A stretch of 64,000 bases of DNA from Terrilactibacillus tamarindi. Its GTDB lineage: Bacteria > Bacillota > Bacilli > Bacillales > Sporolactobacillaceae. The position numbers and the translations under genes are program-made. Under the pieces are notes generated by a model that ran no database searches, had not been told where the DNA came from, and saw only the letters and a list, made by a program, of their open reading frames with translations. Positions 9,438 through 17,536 of this stretch are shown piece by piece. The stretch lies in NCBI RefSeq assembly GCF_009718825.1, contig NZ_WNHB01000011.1, positions 1 through 64,000 on the forward strand. Reading direction: 5' to 3'. The first letter of the stretch is position 1. Each line of letters begins with the position of its first letter.

Positions 9438-9466
9438 TAGTGTATGATGGATTAGGCAGGATTGTG
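9438..9466 (-). promoter_or_regulatory. Candidate sigma-K promoter of the YjcZ-type gene
   Basis: On the minus strand, CAC (9464-9466), a 17-bp spacer and CATACACTA (9438-9446) match the sigma-K pattern AC-N16/17-CATANNNTA exactly. The start codon at 9409 follows at a suitable distance. Confidence 0.65.
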
Positions 9467-9659
9467 AAAAAGAAAATTGAGCGATGTTCATATTATTTTT
9501 CATCTTATTCAACCTTTATGATTATAAAGAAGGTTGCGTAAATCTTTTTAAAAAGTCATTTTATCTATTTAAAGTTAAAGGTGTATAACACCACCATTCA
9601 TTAACCTAACATCACTTTTAAGTATAGATGTTTCCTTAACCTTTCTAAATTTACTGAAT

Positions 9660-10166
9660 CTATCTTACCCCTCGAATTCTTTTGAGCTTTTGTTCATTTT
9701 GCGCAACGTTTTTAACAAGAGAAGGATGCCTAAGCCAGAGCATGGTGTATCGTCCTAAAAGAATGCCTGCGATCGAAAAGAGATAAATGACGTAACTAGA
9801 AGGACCATCAAGATGAAGCGTTAAGTGAAATAGTGAAATAAAAATATACTTTAATAAATAACGGATCGGAACAGAGATAAACCAAACACATAATGAAATA
9901 ACAGATCCAGCAATGTACCATGCACCTTCATGATTGATAAGCGGAGTGTAGCGACCTTGCAACATGCCAAATCCAAATGAAAGAAATAAACTTAAACTTA
10001 GAATACATAGATCACCAAATTTAATAAAAGGCATTTGAGTAACTGAGTAACAAGCTGTAAAGAGTAATAATAAGGGCAGTCTATATAATTTAGCTGTTAA
10101 TGGCCGTTCTTTTAATTGATTGATAATAAGACTCACTAAAATAATACTTCCAATAAGAATATACAT
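9660..10166 (-). CDS. Polytopic membrane protein, CcdC-like or unassigned
   Basis: 168-residue, strongly hydrophobic protein with about five membrane segments and a short basic C-terminal tail. It carries two QGRYTP/LGRYTM-type motifs about 85 residues apart, which recall the CcdC/DUF1453 family of spore-formers, but the match is from memory and weak. The ATG at 10166 (MYILIG) is chosen over the upstream in-frame start at 10202 because AAAAGGGG lies 6 nt before it. No operon partner; function unknown. Confidence 0.6.
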   Translation of the reverse strand: MYILIGSIILVSLIINQLKERPLTAKLYRLPLLLLFTACYSVTQMPFIKFGDLCILSLSLFLSFGFGMLQGRYTPLINHEGAWYIAGSVISLCVWFISVPIRYLLKYIFISLFHLTLHLDGPSSYVIYLFSIAGILLGRYTMLWLRHPSLVKNVAQNEQKLKRIRGVR

Positions 10167-10320
10167 GATGAACCCCTTTTCTTTAATGCTTTTATATTTC
10201 AAAAAGTATTCCTTGAGGGTGTGCCTAAATTAATAGATAGTCCTCCATTCAAACTAAACTCTGTTTACCTTATTTTATGTAAGGCTATTTTGTCCTAAAA
10301 CACGAGATTCAAATAATTGT

Positions 10321-10473
10321 TTTTATCTCGTATTAGCGCAATTCTTGACCCCCACCTCAAGGTCATGGGTGACGAGCATTCCTAGGTAGGAGGAAACTCT
10401 CGCCATGAGCCCGATTGATGCAGGCTTACAATCGGTGGGGATGATGCCCCTCACTGTCTAAGGTTCACTTTAC
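10321..10473 (+). repeat. Family B repeat, copy B1
   Basis: Forward copy starting TTTTATCTCG and ending AAGGTTCACTTTAC. It has the inner hairpin with CCCCCACCTCAAGG opposite CCTAGGTAGG and the right hairpin (ATCGGTGGGG-atgatg-CCCCTCACTGT). It belongs to the sub-type with the CATGGGTGACGAGCATTC internal segment. Confidence 0.85.
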
Positions 10474-10549
10474 TTTTTTGAACATAAATTAAATTCTTAC
10501 AAACATGTAACAAGCAATAAACGACAAAATAAATAAAATTACATCAGAA

Positions 10550-10566
10550 TGTTACAAATATGTTTC
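10550..10566 (+). promoter_or_regulatory. Candidate WalR box upstream of the NlpC/P60 gene
   Basis: TGTTAC-AAATA-TGTTTC resembles the WalR pattern TGTWAH-N5-TGTWAH with one mismatch. It lies about 60 bp upstream of the predicted start of transcription. CwlO-type hydrolases are known WalRK targets in B. subtilis. Confidence 0.4.
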
Positions 10567-10607
10567 ACAACGAAATATAAGCTTAATATAATTAGTGAGG
10601 TTTATGA

Positions 10608-10616
10608 TGGTATAAT
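10608..10616 (+). promoter_or_regulatory. Extended -10 promoter of the NlpC/P60 gene
   Basis: TGGTATAAT is a perfect extended -10; no good -35 is seen at 17 bp. It lies about 95 bp before the start codon, in line with the candidate WalR site being an activator site. Confidence 0.6.
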
Positions 10617-10709
10617 AGTTTTTGTAATAAGGAAAGTAACAATTTAACAATTAAACTTACATAGACATAGAGATTACTAGAGAAGAAACGTGATTTTGGG
10701 AGGAGAACT

Positions 10710-12068
10710 ATGAAGAAAAGACTAACAGTTACATTAGCCCTGAGTTTAAGTATTACCTGTGGGAGTATTGCACCATCCTTTACATACGCAAAAGAATCAC
10801 TTTCTACAATTAATAATAAAACACAAGAACAACTTTCACTAAAAGATCAGTTGTCATTTCAAAAAGCAAAACTTCAAGCGGAAATAGATGGTATGAATAA
10901 GAAAGTTCTAGACCTTACTGGTCAAGTGTCAAATACACAAGTCAAAATTAGTCAAATAGAAGACGAAGTATCGACACTCCAATCGCAAATTAAAGAGATA
11001 CAAGATCGTATCGAAAAAAGAAAAGGGCTTCTAAAAGACCGGCTAGAATCGATTTATGTTAATGGTGGTTCCGTTGGCTTTCTAGATGTCATCTTAGGAT
11101 CAAAAAGTATTGGAGATTTTCTTGAGCGTACCTTTGCTGTAAATGAAATAACTCAACAAGATCAAAACATCATCGATGAGCAAAAGAAAGATGAGCAAGA
11201 TCTAAGTACTAAGAAAAAACAAGTGCAAACAAGACTTGCTTCATCAGAGAAAAAAGTTGAACAACTACACGGGATGCTTCAGGAAGTTCAAACATTACAG
11301 ACTCAAAAACAAGTGGCTATGAAAGCACTCAATGGTAAACAAGAAGACGTTGAAAAGAATATTGCACAACTTAAACAAGTGGCTTTAGACATTAAGTCAG
11401 CTCAAGTTGCTGCGAAAAAAACAAGTAATAGCCAACCGACTCAAACAAAATTAAGTGCTCCGGTTGAAAAACATACAACCGTTTCAACAAATTTATCGAA
11501 TTCTACTGATTCAACGAATTCTACCGATTCAACAAATCCAACGAATTCTACTAATTCAACAAAATCAACAGATAAGTCTTCTCCTGCTAAATCTAATTCT
11601 GCTAAGCCTAAAAAAGTGAAAGCAGCAGTACCTTCTCATAAATCTGATGATTTAACGATGTCCGCATCGGTTTCTAGTGGTGGGATTTCAGGTATCTTAT
11701 CATGGGGACGTCAATACTTTGGTCGTTCAACTTATGTATTTGGTGCAGGTCGTTCGGCTTCAGACATTGCTAAAGGACGATTCGATTGTTCAGGATTTGT
11801 TTCCGCTGCTTTTAGAGCAAATGGAATTTCTATTCCATCATCAACTTCAGCTTTAGCTGGCGTTGGACAAAGGGTTAGTCCAAGTAACATGAAGCCTGGA
11901 GACCTCGTATTCTTTGATACATATAAAAAAGATGGTCACGTTGGTATTTATCTTGGTGGAGGAAGTTTTATTGGATCACAAAGTAGCACAGGCGTTGCCA
12001 CTGTAAGCATGAATAATCCTTATTGGAAATCACATTTTAGTGGTCATGTTCAACGAGTACTTCATTAA
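10710..12068 (+). CDS. CwlO/PcsB-like peptidoglycan hydrolase with NlpC/P60 domain
   Basis: Secreted D,L-endopeptidase expected to cleave peptide cross-links during wall growth. 452 residues: a Sec signal peptide (1-27, ending FTYA), a long coiled-coil region (about 33-240, PcsB/CwlO N-terminal type), a low-complexity linker of repeated STDSTN/STNPTN units (about 255-290) followed by a Lys/Ser-rich stretch, and a C-terminal NlpC/P60 domain. The catalytic Cys is in RFDCSGF (near 360) and the His in KDGHVGIY (near 410). GGGAGGAGAA precedes the ATG. In B. subtilis the coiled coil is activated by FtsEX; no ftsEX genes are in this window. Monocistronic with its own terminator. Confidence 0.92.
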   Translation: MKKRLTVTLALSLSITCGSIAPSFTYAKESLSTINNKTQEQLSLKDQLSFQKAKLQAEIDGMNKKVLDLTGQVSNTQVKISQIEDEVSTLQSQIKEIQDRIEKRKGLLKDRLESIYVNGGSVGFLDVILGSKSIGDFLERTFAVNEITQQDQNIIDEQKKDEQDLSTKKKQVQTRLASSEKKVEQLHGMLQEVQTLQTQKQVAMKALNGKQEDVEKNIAQLKQVALDIKSAQVAAKKTSNSQPTQTKLSAPVEKHTTVSTNLSNSTDSTNSTDSTNPTNSTNSTKSTDKSSPAKSNSAKPKKVKAAVPSHKSDDLTMSASVSSGGISGILSWGRQYFGRSTYVFGAGRSASDIAKGRFDCSGFVSAAFRANGISIPSSTSALAGVGQRVSPSNMKPGDLVFFDTYKKDGHVGIYLGGGSFIGSQSSTGVATVSMNNPYWKSHFSGHVQRVLH

Positions 12069-12085
12069 TTCCAAATTATAATTAG

Positions 12086-12126
12086 AACTGTAAATATAGT
12101 TAATGACTATGTTTACAGTTTTTTTG
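12086..12126 (+). terminator. Terminator of the NlpC/P60 gene
   Basis: AACTGTAAA (12086-12094) pairs with TTTACAGTT (12112-12120), with T6 after it. Confidence 0.85.
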
Positions 12127-12458
12127 TACATTACCGCAAACCACGGAGATTCACTTTGATGTGCATTGTGGATCAATAGAAATTGCCTCTTACTTCGTGA
12201 TACCCCATTTAAATTGTTCTAAAACTCACAATAAATGATATGCCTATATTACCATTATTAGAATCAAAAGATTAAAAGATTATTACAATAGTCTTTTTTC
12301 ATATCATTAATAGTTCATCGCTTAATGCTATACCATATATAGGTAAAGTAGACTTTTACCATACATACCCAATTTATTGAAGATTCATTCAAAAAAAAGG
12401 ATATGAAGGATATAAATCGAATTATTAAGCCATGGGGAATTAATGTGGAAGGGGAAGG
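12127..12458. other. Intergenic interval with a second hairpin
   Basis: About 330 bases without a convincing gene. One terminator-like structure, AAAGATTATT...AATAGTCTTTTTT (about 12275-12299), is not attached to any coding sequence, so an unseen short transcript or decayed gene is possible. Confidence 0.3.
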
Positions 12459-13079
12459 ATGATGAAAAAACTATATTTAGCCCAACATGCTGAATCTGAG
12501 TGGGACGTTGAAGGCAGGTTTCAAGGACGAACCAATTCATTATTAACACATAAAGGAAGATGCCAGGCAGCACTTATGTGTGAGAGTTTACGAAATTCAT
12601 CATTAAACCTTATCATTTCAAGTCCAAGCCCAAGAGCGTTGGAATCTGCTCAAATGATTAGGGGAACAAGAACTATACCCATTATTCAAGATGAACATTT
12701 TTTAGAAATGAATTTTGGTGACTGGGAAGGTCAATTGATGACGGATATAGAAAGGTCTCATCCTGTTCAATCTGAACTATTTTGGAACTTTCCTCACCTT
12801 TTTAAGAATGAAACAGGGGAAGATTTCTACCAAGTACGTGAGAGGGTTTTGCCAAGATTGAAATATATTCTAAATGAATACCGAGGTCATCATTTACTTG
12901 TTATGACGCATCCCATTGTCTATCGCATGATCAGTGGTTATTACAATCATATCCCAATTGAAAAGATATGGGAAAAAGACATTGAAACCCCTCCAGGACT
13001 AAAGACCATTAATGTTGAGGAACCATGGACATATAAAGAGGAAATAGTCACGACGGATATCAATACCCCTCTAAATTAA
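12459..13079 (+). CDS. Histidine-phosphatase-family protein with altered RHG motif
   Basis: 206-residue member of the phosphoglycerate-mutase-like (histidine phosphatase) superfamily. Family landmarks are the N-terminal catalytic His10, the segment ISSPSPRALESAQM with its phosphate-binding Arg, the acid-bearing LEMNFGDWEG and the second His in LVMTHPIVYR (near 150). The usual RHG/RHA triad reads Gln9-His10-Ala11, so the first Arg that binds the phosphate is lost. It may have changed activity or substrate, or be regulatory. GGGGAAGG precedes two adjacent ATG codons (12459 and 12462). Monocistronic; substrate unknown. Confidence 0.82.
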   Translation: MMKKLYLAQHAESEWDVEGRFQGRTNSLLTHKGRCQAALMCESLRNSSLNLIISSPSPRALESAQMIRGTRTIPIIQDEHFLEMNFGDWEGQLMTDIERSHPVQSELFWNFPHLFKNETGEDFYQVRERVLPRLKYILNEYRGHHLLVMTHPIVYRMISGYYNHIPIEKIWEKDIETPPGLKTINVEEPWTYKEEIVTTDINTPLN

Positions 13080-13080
13080 T

Positions 13081-13112
13081 AACCTTCCCAAAAGTTGATG
13101 GGAAGGTTTTCC
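13081..13112 (+). terminator. Terminator after the histidine phosphatase gene
   Basis: AACCTTCCC (13081-13089) pairs with GGGAAGGTT (13100-13108), followed by TTCC; a moderate T tract. Confidence 0.75.
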
Positions 13113-13178
13113 GTCATTCTTAAAGTCAGTCGTGAAGCGATAGTCTTAAAAGAATCCATCTTTAATGTCTATTTTTGA

Positions 13179-14135
13179 CTATTGAACAGGCGTTACGGGT
13201 TCATTACCGTTTAATACAGATAATATATTATTTGCTGCAATTTCAGCCATAGCATTTCGAGTTTCTATGGTGGCATTTCCGATATGTGGCGTTATGACGA
13301 CGTTGTCTAATGACTTTAATTCCTCAGTGATCGAGGGTTCAAATTCAAAAACATCAAGAGCTGCACCCGCGATGGTATGTTCTTTCAATGCTACGGCTAA
13401 TGCTTTTTCATCAACAATTGGTCCTCTTGCGGCGTTTATTAAGTAGGCTGTTTTTTTCATCATTTTTAGGGTGTCTTGATTAATTAAATGATGTATAGAA
13501 GGTGAATAAGGAGCATGAATAGATATGACATCCGATTCTTTTAGACACTCCTCAAGAGATACATAGTTAGCGCTTGCCATCTTTTCAACTTCGGGTGATT
13601 TCCGATGCGGTCCATAATAGATGATATTCATATCAAAAGCTTTTGCACGCTTTGCTACAGCTTGTCCGATGCTTCCAAGACCTATGATTCCTAGGGTTTT
13701 TCCTTTGAGTTCTGAGCCCAAAAAGAATAACGGTGCCCATCCATTGAATCCTTTCCCACGACACAAACGGTCTCCTTCTGGCATACGCCTCATAATAGAT
13801 AAAATTAGCCCCATCGTTAGTTCAGCAGTTGCATCCGTTGAAACACCCGGAGTATTTGATACATAGATTTGATGTGCTTTTGCTGATTGAATGTCAATAT
13901 TATCATAACCAGCCCCATAGTTTGCTATAATTTTAAGTTTTGAACTTTGCGATATCACTTTATCCGAAACTTTGGTTGATAATGGACAAAGTAAGGCGTC
14001 GGCCTCTTGTATTCCTGAAACCAGCTCTTCTTCAGAAATTAGTGATGCGTGGTCATCAAACATGGTGACCTCATGAGTATGTAACAGATCTAGAGCAAGC
14101 TTTGGTACTCGTCCAGCAATAAAAATCTTAGCCAT
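13179..14135 (-). CDS. D-isomer-specific 2-hydroxyacid dehydrogenase
   Basis: NAD(P)-dependent oxidoreductase of the glyoxylate/hydroxypyruvate reductase type, 318 residues. The Rossmann motif GLGSIGQAVA is near 150, the substrate-binding Arg in NAARGPIVDE near 235, the catalytic Glu in the FEFEPSI segment near 263 and the catalytic His in TPHIGNAT near 283. The start ATG at 14135 is preceded by GAAGGAGAG. Substrate (glyoxylate, hydroxypyruvate, 2-ketogluconate or another 2-oxoacid) cannot be told from the sequence. It stands alone, transcribed to the left. Confidence 0.9.
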   Translation of the reverse strand: MAKIFIAGRVPKLALDLLHTHEVTMFDDHASLISEEELVSGIQEADALLCPLSTKVSDKVISQSSKLKIIANYGAGYDNIDIQSAKAHQIYVSNTPGVSTDATAELTMGLILSIMRRMPEGDRLCRGKGFNGWAPLFFLGSELKGKTLGIIGLGSIGQAVAKRAKAFDMNIIYYGPHRKSPEVEKMASANYVSLEECLKESDVISIHAPYSPSIHHLINQDTLKMMKKTAYLINAARGPIVDEKALAVALKEHTIAGAALDVFEFEPSITEELKSLDNVVITPHIGNATIETRNAMAEIAANNILSVLNGNEPVTPVQ

Positions 14136-14217
14136 ATTTATCTCTCCTTCGGTAAATTTATATCTTTATTGTAGCAACCGATTCTTTCTTTGGCTATTTA
14201 TTCTTAACTAAAGAGCA

Positions 14218-14253
14218 AATCCCAACACGACTATAAGGTGTTGGGATTTTATT
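14218..14253 (+). terminator. Orphan terminator-like hairpin
   Basis: AATCCCAACAC pairs with GTGTTGGGATT and is followed by TTATT. It lies 5' of the leftward dehydrogenase gene and before the 21-residue micro-ORF, so no plus-strand gene obviously ends here. It may be an attenuator for the micro-ORF transcript. Confidence 0.6.
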
Positions 14254-14346
14254 ATACTCATTAGAAGAAAAAAGGACAAAAGCCAAGGCAGAAACGGAAT
14301 TTTATTCATATGATGTAATAAAGAAAGTGTGTAAAGGAGGATATTT

Positions 14347-14412
14347 ATGCTTATATTGATTGTCGTGATGTTTCTTCTCCTTATCATTATTGGTGGCGTT
14401 TTTAGGTGGTAA
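14347..14412 (+). CDS. Tiny single-helix membrane peptide (21 aa)
   Basis: A 21-codon frame encodes a peptide that is one hydrophobic helix (LILIVVMFLLLIIIGG) with a short FRW tail. The ribosome-binding site AAAGGAGG is perfect and ends 6 nt before the ATG. A sigma-E-like -10 (CATATGAT, 14307-14314) lies upstream. It resembles other tiny spore-former membrane peptides in form, but no named family is recognised. Confidence 0.5.
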   Translation: MLILIVVMFLLLIIIGGVFRW

Positions 14413-14496
14413 ATATTTTACACTAACATTTGTTTTACTACAATATTAACAGTAAAATGCGACCTGTAAAACATGTCTATTTAGTTAGGATATTAT

Positions 14497-14545
14497 TATA
14501 CACCTGGAATCCCCTAAATAGTTTTAAGGTCATACAGGTGTATAT
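14497..14545 (-). terminator. Probable terminator of the ABC exporter operon
   Basis: TACACCTG pairs with CAGGTGTA across a 30-nt loop containing smaller pairings; the minus-strand continuation TAATAATAT is only moderately U-rich. Confidence 0.4.
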
Positions 14546-14558
14546 ATAAGAAAATAAA

Positions 14559-15509
14559 TTAAGCTGCGACATCACGTTTAGTAAAGAATAACCAACCGAG
14601 AATGACAAAGATGATAAAATAAACAGCAAGAACAGAAAGAGAGAAGCCCATCGTCATTCCTTTTTGAAAGGGGGTGCCATTTATATATTGGTGAAGATCC
14701 ATATTAACGAAGAGGATATATTTAACCCAATCAAAACGACTCAAGATTTCAACAATAATGGATCCACCCATAGTCAGAAAAATAGAGATACCAATGGCCA
14801 AGGCACTATTTCTGAAGATGGAGGCGATCATCGCAGCCAGCGTCACCATCATGACAAGGGTAATACTAAGTAAACCATATTGTTTAAGTTCGTAAACAAC
14901 CCAATTTGTTTCGAAAACATGGCCATCTACATACTGAAGATTGGCTGCACTTAACCCTCCAAATCCAAAAAGAATTCCGCCAATTAACCAAGAAACAACG
15001 AACATAAATAGAATCATGACAACAGCATAGATAAGTGCTGAAATATATTTTGAAAGAAGAACGGAAGTCCGAGAAACAGGTCGTATGAGTAAAAGCTTAA
15101 TCGTGCCCCAGCTAAATTCACTTGAGATACTTGTTGAGACGACGATGATCGTGAATAATATGATAACTGTCATTAAATTATTTGTTGCATCATCTGTAAA
15201 ATTCCAAATATTTTTTCCCGTTGTCGGTTTAAGATCATGTTCAATACGATAGTCATTTTTTGCAATGCGCTCCTGATAATAATTTTTCGCATTACCACTC
15301 ATTTTAGCCATCACTTTCTGATCTTGTTTATTCTGGGCAATTAACTCTTGTTTCCAATTATCGGAAATGGCTTTTTCGTGAGTACCAAATTTGATAATTA
15401 ATCCTGCTGTTAATATGAGTGCAAAAAGAATGATAAACATGATTTTTGTTGCGCTTTTGCGATAAATTTTCATGTTTTCATTTTGGATAAGATTAAAAAA
15501 ATTAGCCAA
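14559..15509 (-). CDS. ABC-2-type transporter permease
   Basis: 316-residue membrane subunit with one N-terminal segment (about 23-43), a roughly 75-residue extracytoplasmic domain and five further membrane segments in the C-terminal two thirds. This is the layout of BcrB/NatB-type and peptide-resistance exporters. Its ATG overlaps the end of the ATPase gene by 8 bp, so the two are translationally coupled. Substrate unknown; no two-component system lies next to it, unlike in Bce-type modules. Confidence 0.85.
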   Translation of the reverse strand: MANFFNLIQNENMKIYRKSATKIMFIILFALILTAGLIIKFGTHEKAISDNWKQELIAQNKQDQKVMAKMSGNAKNYYQERIAKNDYRIEHDLKPTTGKNIWNFTDDATNNLMTVIILFTIIVVSTSISSEFSWGTIKLLLIRPVSRTSVLLSKYISALIYAVVMILFMFVVSWLIGGILFGFGGLSAANLQYVDGHVFETNWVVYELKQYGLLSITLVMMVTLAAMIASIFRNSALAIGISIFLTMGGSIIVEILSRFDWVKYILFVNMDLHQYINGTPFQKGMTMGFSLSVLAVYFIIFVILGWLFFTKRDVAA

Positions 15510-16425
15510 CTGAAACGCCTCCTGTTACTTCTAAGAATTTTTCTTCGAGTGTTTTTTCTAGTGTTTTGATGTTATAGAGTTTGATATCAGCTTTGATTAA
15601 AGCTTCGCATACTAATGGAATTTGTTCTTTGATTATTGAAAGTTCGATATATGTGTCCCCTTGTATGACATTCGAAAGGGATAGGGAATCGATAATCACT
15701 TGAGAGCTTTTTTTCGGCTTGTCAACGTAAAATTGAACTTGCTGATTTGTATCTGAATGAATAAATTCATTTACGGTTTGCACACCAATCAGCTTTCCTT
15801 TTTGAATAATGCCAATACGGTCACACATGAGTTCCATTTCTGAAAGTAGATGACTTGAAACAATAACTGCAATGCCTTCTTCTTGCGCGAGTTTTCGAAT
15901 ATGTTGTCTCATTTCTCGAATACCTGCGGGGTCTAAACCATTCGTGGGTTCATCAAGTATCAGAACATCCGGTGAGTGCAGGAGAGCCTGTGCTAGACCC
16001 AGTCTTTGACGCATACCAAGTGAATATCGCTTGACTTTATCATGAATGCGATCAGATAAGCCAACAAGTTTAACGACTTCATCAATTCTTTCTTTTGAGA
16101 CGCCATTAATCATTCGAGCATAATGGACAAGGTTGTTATAACCGGATAAGTACTTGTACATTTCGGGGTTCTCAACAATGGCACCAATATGTTTAATGGC
16201 TTGTTTAAATTCTGTTTTGATACTTTTCCCATGAATAAAAATATTACCTTGACTTATTTTCATTAATCCAACGATCATTCGGATCGTTGTTGTTTTCCCA
16301 GCACCATTGGGACCAAGAAATCCAAAGACTTCACCACTATAGATATCAAATGTTAAGTCTTTAATAATGGTTTTCCGACCAATTTGTTTGGTAACGTGTT
16401 CTAATTTTACAGCAGGTTGATTCAT
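15502..16425 (-). CDS. ABC transporter ATP-binding protein (exporter)
   Basis: 307-residue ATPase of the BcrA/drug and antimicrobial-peptide exporter group. Walker A GPNGAGKTT (about 38-46), signature YSLGMRQRLGLAQ, Walker B VLILDEPTNGLDP and switch His in VSSHLLSEME are all present, plus a C-terminal extension of about 85 residues. The ATG at 16425 follows AGGAGG by 9 nt; an in-frame TTG at 16443 would swallow that site and is not used. It forms an operon with the overlapping permease. Confidence 0.92.
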   Translation of the reverse strand: MNQPAVKLEHVTKQIGRKTIIKDLTFDIYSGEVFGFLGPNGAGKTTTIRMIVGLMKISQGNIFIHGKSIKTEFKQAIKHIGAIVENPEMYKYLSGYNNLVHYARMINGVSKERIDEVVKLVGLSDRIHDKVKRYSLGMRQRLGLAQALLHSPDVLILDEPTNGLDPAGIREMRQHIRKLAQEEGIAVIVSSHLLSEMELMCDRIGIIQKGKLIGVQTVNEFIHSDTNQQVQFYVDKPKKSSQVIIDSLSLSNVIQGDTYIELSIIKEQIPLVCEALIKADIKLYNIKTLEKTLEEKFLEVTGGVSVG

Positions 16426-16914
16426 TGTTTTATTCCTCCTCAATTGGAAATCATCTCATCATTAAGCTTAAATAAAAGACATTCGCAGATAAATGGGCTT
16501 AGATAGTAAATCCTTATAAGACTTTAGGCTTAATAAGTTTTTTTATTAAAAAGAGTGTTGTTCCTTGTTTCACAAAAAGCACCTCACCTACTTATTGTCG
16601 TTTTGACTTTAACATAATATTTATTGATTTACAATAAAAAAATGTTGTTTTTAATTATATCATTATTGATATTTCTTTTATACCAGATAAAAAGTGTTCC
16701 TCATTACAAGGGGATTTTATAACTTTAAACGATTTATTCAACTAAAACTTGCCTCATTGATTGAATAAAGAAAGATGTTTATCTGTGTTTGGTATTAAAA
16801 TCTAAAGTCAAAATAGACAGCCATTCTTCCAAAAGAGGGATGAAATTTTAACAAGAGAATTTGATGTTTGTTCGGTTGTCCATCGAGTTATTAAATTGAA
16901 AAAAAGGTGATGTG
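16426..16914. other. Intergenic interval upstream of the ABC exporter
   Basis: About 490 AT-rich bases. The ABC operon promoter should be here on the minus strand. A 19-codon minus-strand frame (16514-16573, GTG start behind AGGTGAGGTG) has a good ribosome-binding site but no family support, so it is not called a gene. Confidence 0.3.
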
Positions 16915-16989
16915 ATGTTTTTCACCCAAAATAGTGGTACATCGACAAAAAAACCCCGTTCAGTGATTTCATTAAATGTGCGAGAATAA
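16915..16989 (+). CDS. Possible 24-residue peptide upstream of the HPr-like gene
   Basis: An ATG-started frame of 24 codons (begins MFFTQNSGTS, ends ISLNVRE) with AAAAAAGGTGA just upstream. It is polar and basic with no membrane segment. It could be a leader peptide or a small protein; only the ribosome-binding site and position support it. Confidence 0.3.
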   Translation: MFFTQNSGTSTKKPRSVISLNVRE

Positions 16990-17102
16990 GTATATGAAAG
17001 AGATAGTGATCTATTAATTCTTAAACCATCTGTAAATGACAGGATACATTTTAATCCGTGAATAGTTTAAATACATCATATGAAAAGGAGAGAATAACGG
17101 CT

Positions 17103-17399
17103 ATGAACACCATTGTTTCTTTTAAAATTTCCTACAAAAACTGCGTACTTGCTAAACTTATTGATTTTTATTCGTATTGTGATAAAAAGGGATTAAATTT
17201 ATATATCAGTTATCGTAATAAGAGCAAAAAAATCACTCAACTATCTGAAATGTTAGCGACTTTACTTACGAATTATAAGCAGGATTTTCTTATTATCATT
17301 GAGGGAAAGAATCCTGAAAGCGCTTTAAAATATCTGGCTTTCTCTGGAACGACCGGGAAAAAGTTTAAAATCTTATTTCCTTCATACATTTATATTTAA
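17103..17399 (+). CDS. HPr/Crh-like domain protein lacking the active His
   Basis: 98-residue protein whose length and pattern align with HPr/Crh of the phosphotransferase system. The KKITQLSEML segment sits where HPr has KKVNAKSIMG, so Ser46 is kept, and FLIIIEGKNPESALKYL matches the last strand and helix. The N-terminal active-site loop (HPr TGLHARPA) reads NCVLAKLID, so the phosphocarrier His15 is absent. It can hardly carry phosphate from enzyme I; a Crh-like regulatory role is possible. The ATG at 17103 is preferred over an in-frame GTG at 17058; GGAG lies 12 nt upstream. It lies 140 bp before yfkAB. Family assignment is by eye. Confidence 0.6.
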   Translation: MNTIVSFKISYKNCVLAKLIDFYSYCDKKGLNLYISYRNKSKKITQLSEMLATLLTNYKQDFLIIIEGKNPESALKYLAFSGTTGKKFKILFPSYIYI

Positions 17400-17536
17400 A
17401 ATATGACTTTTCACTCAATAATCCTTATGATCATGATAAGATGATAGAAGAGGTTTAAAGGTAATTTCTTCAGAGAGGTTTCATTAACATGAATCTTTTC
17501 TACAAATCAATTTATTAATGAAAGTAAGGAGTAATC

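Noticed and set aside
16514-16573. 19-codon minus-strand frame with AGGTGAGGTG before a GTG
   Set aside because: Only the ribosome-binding site supports it; too short and without conservation evidence.
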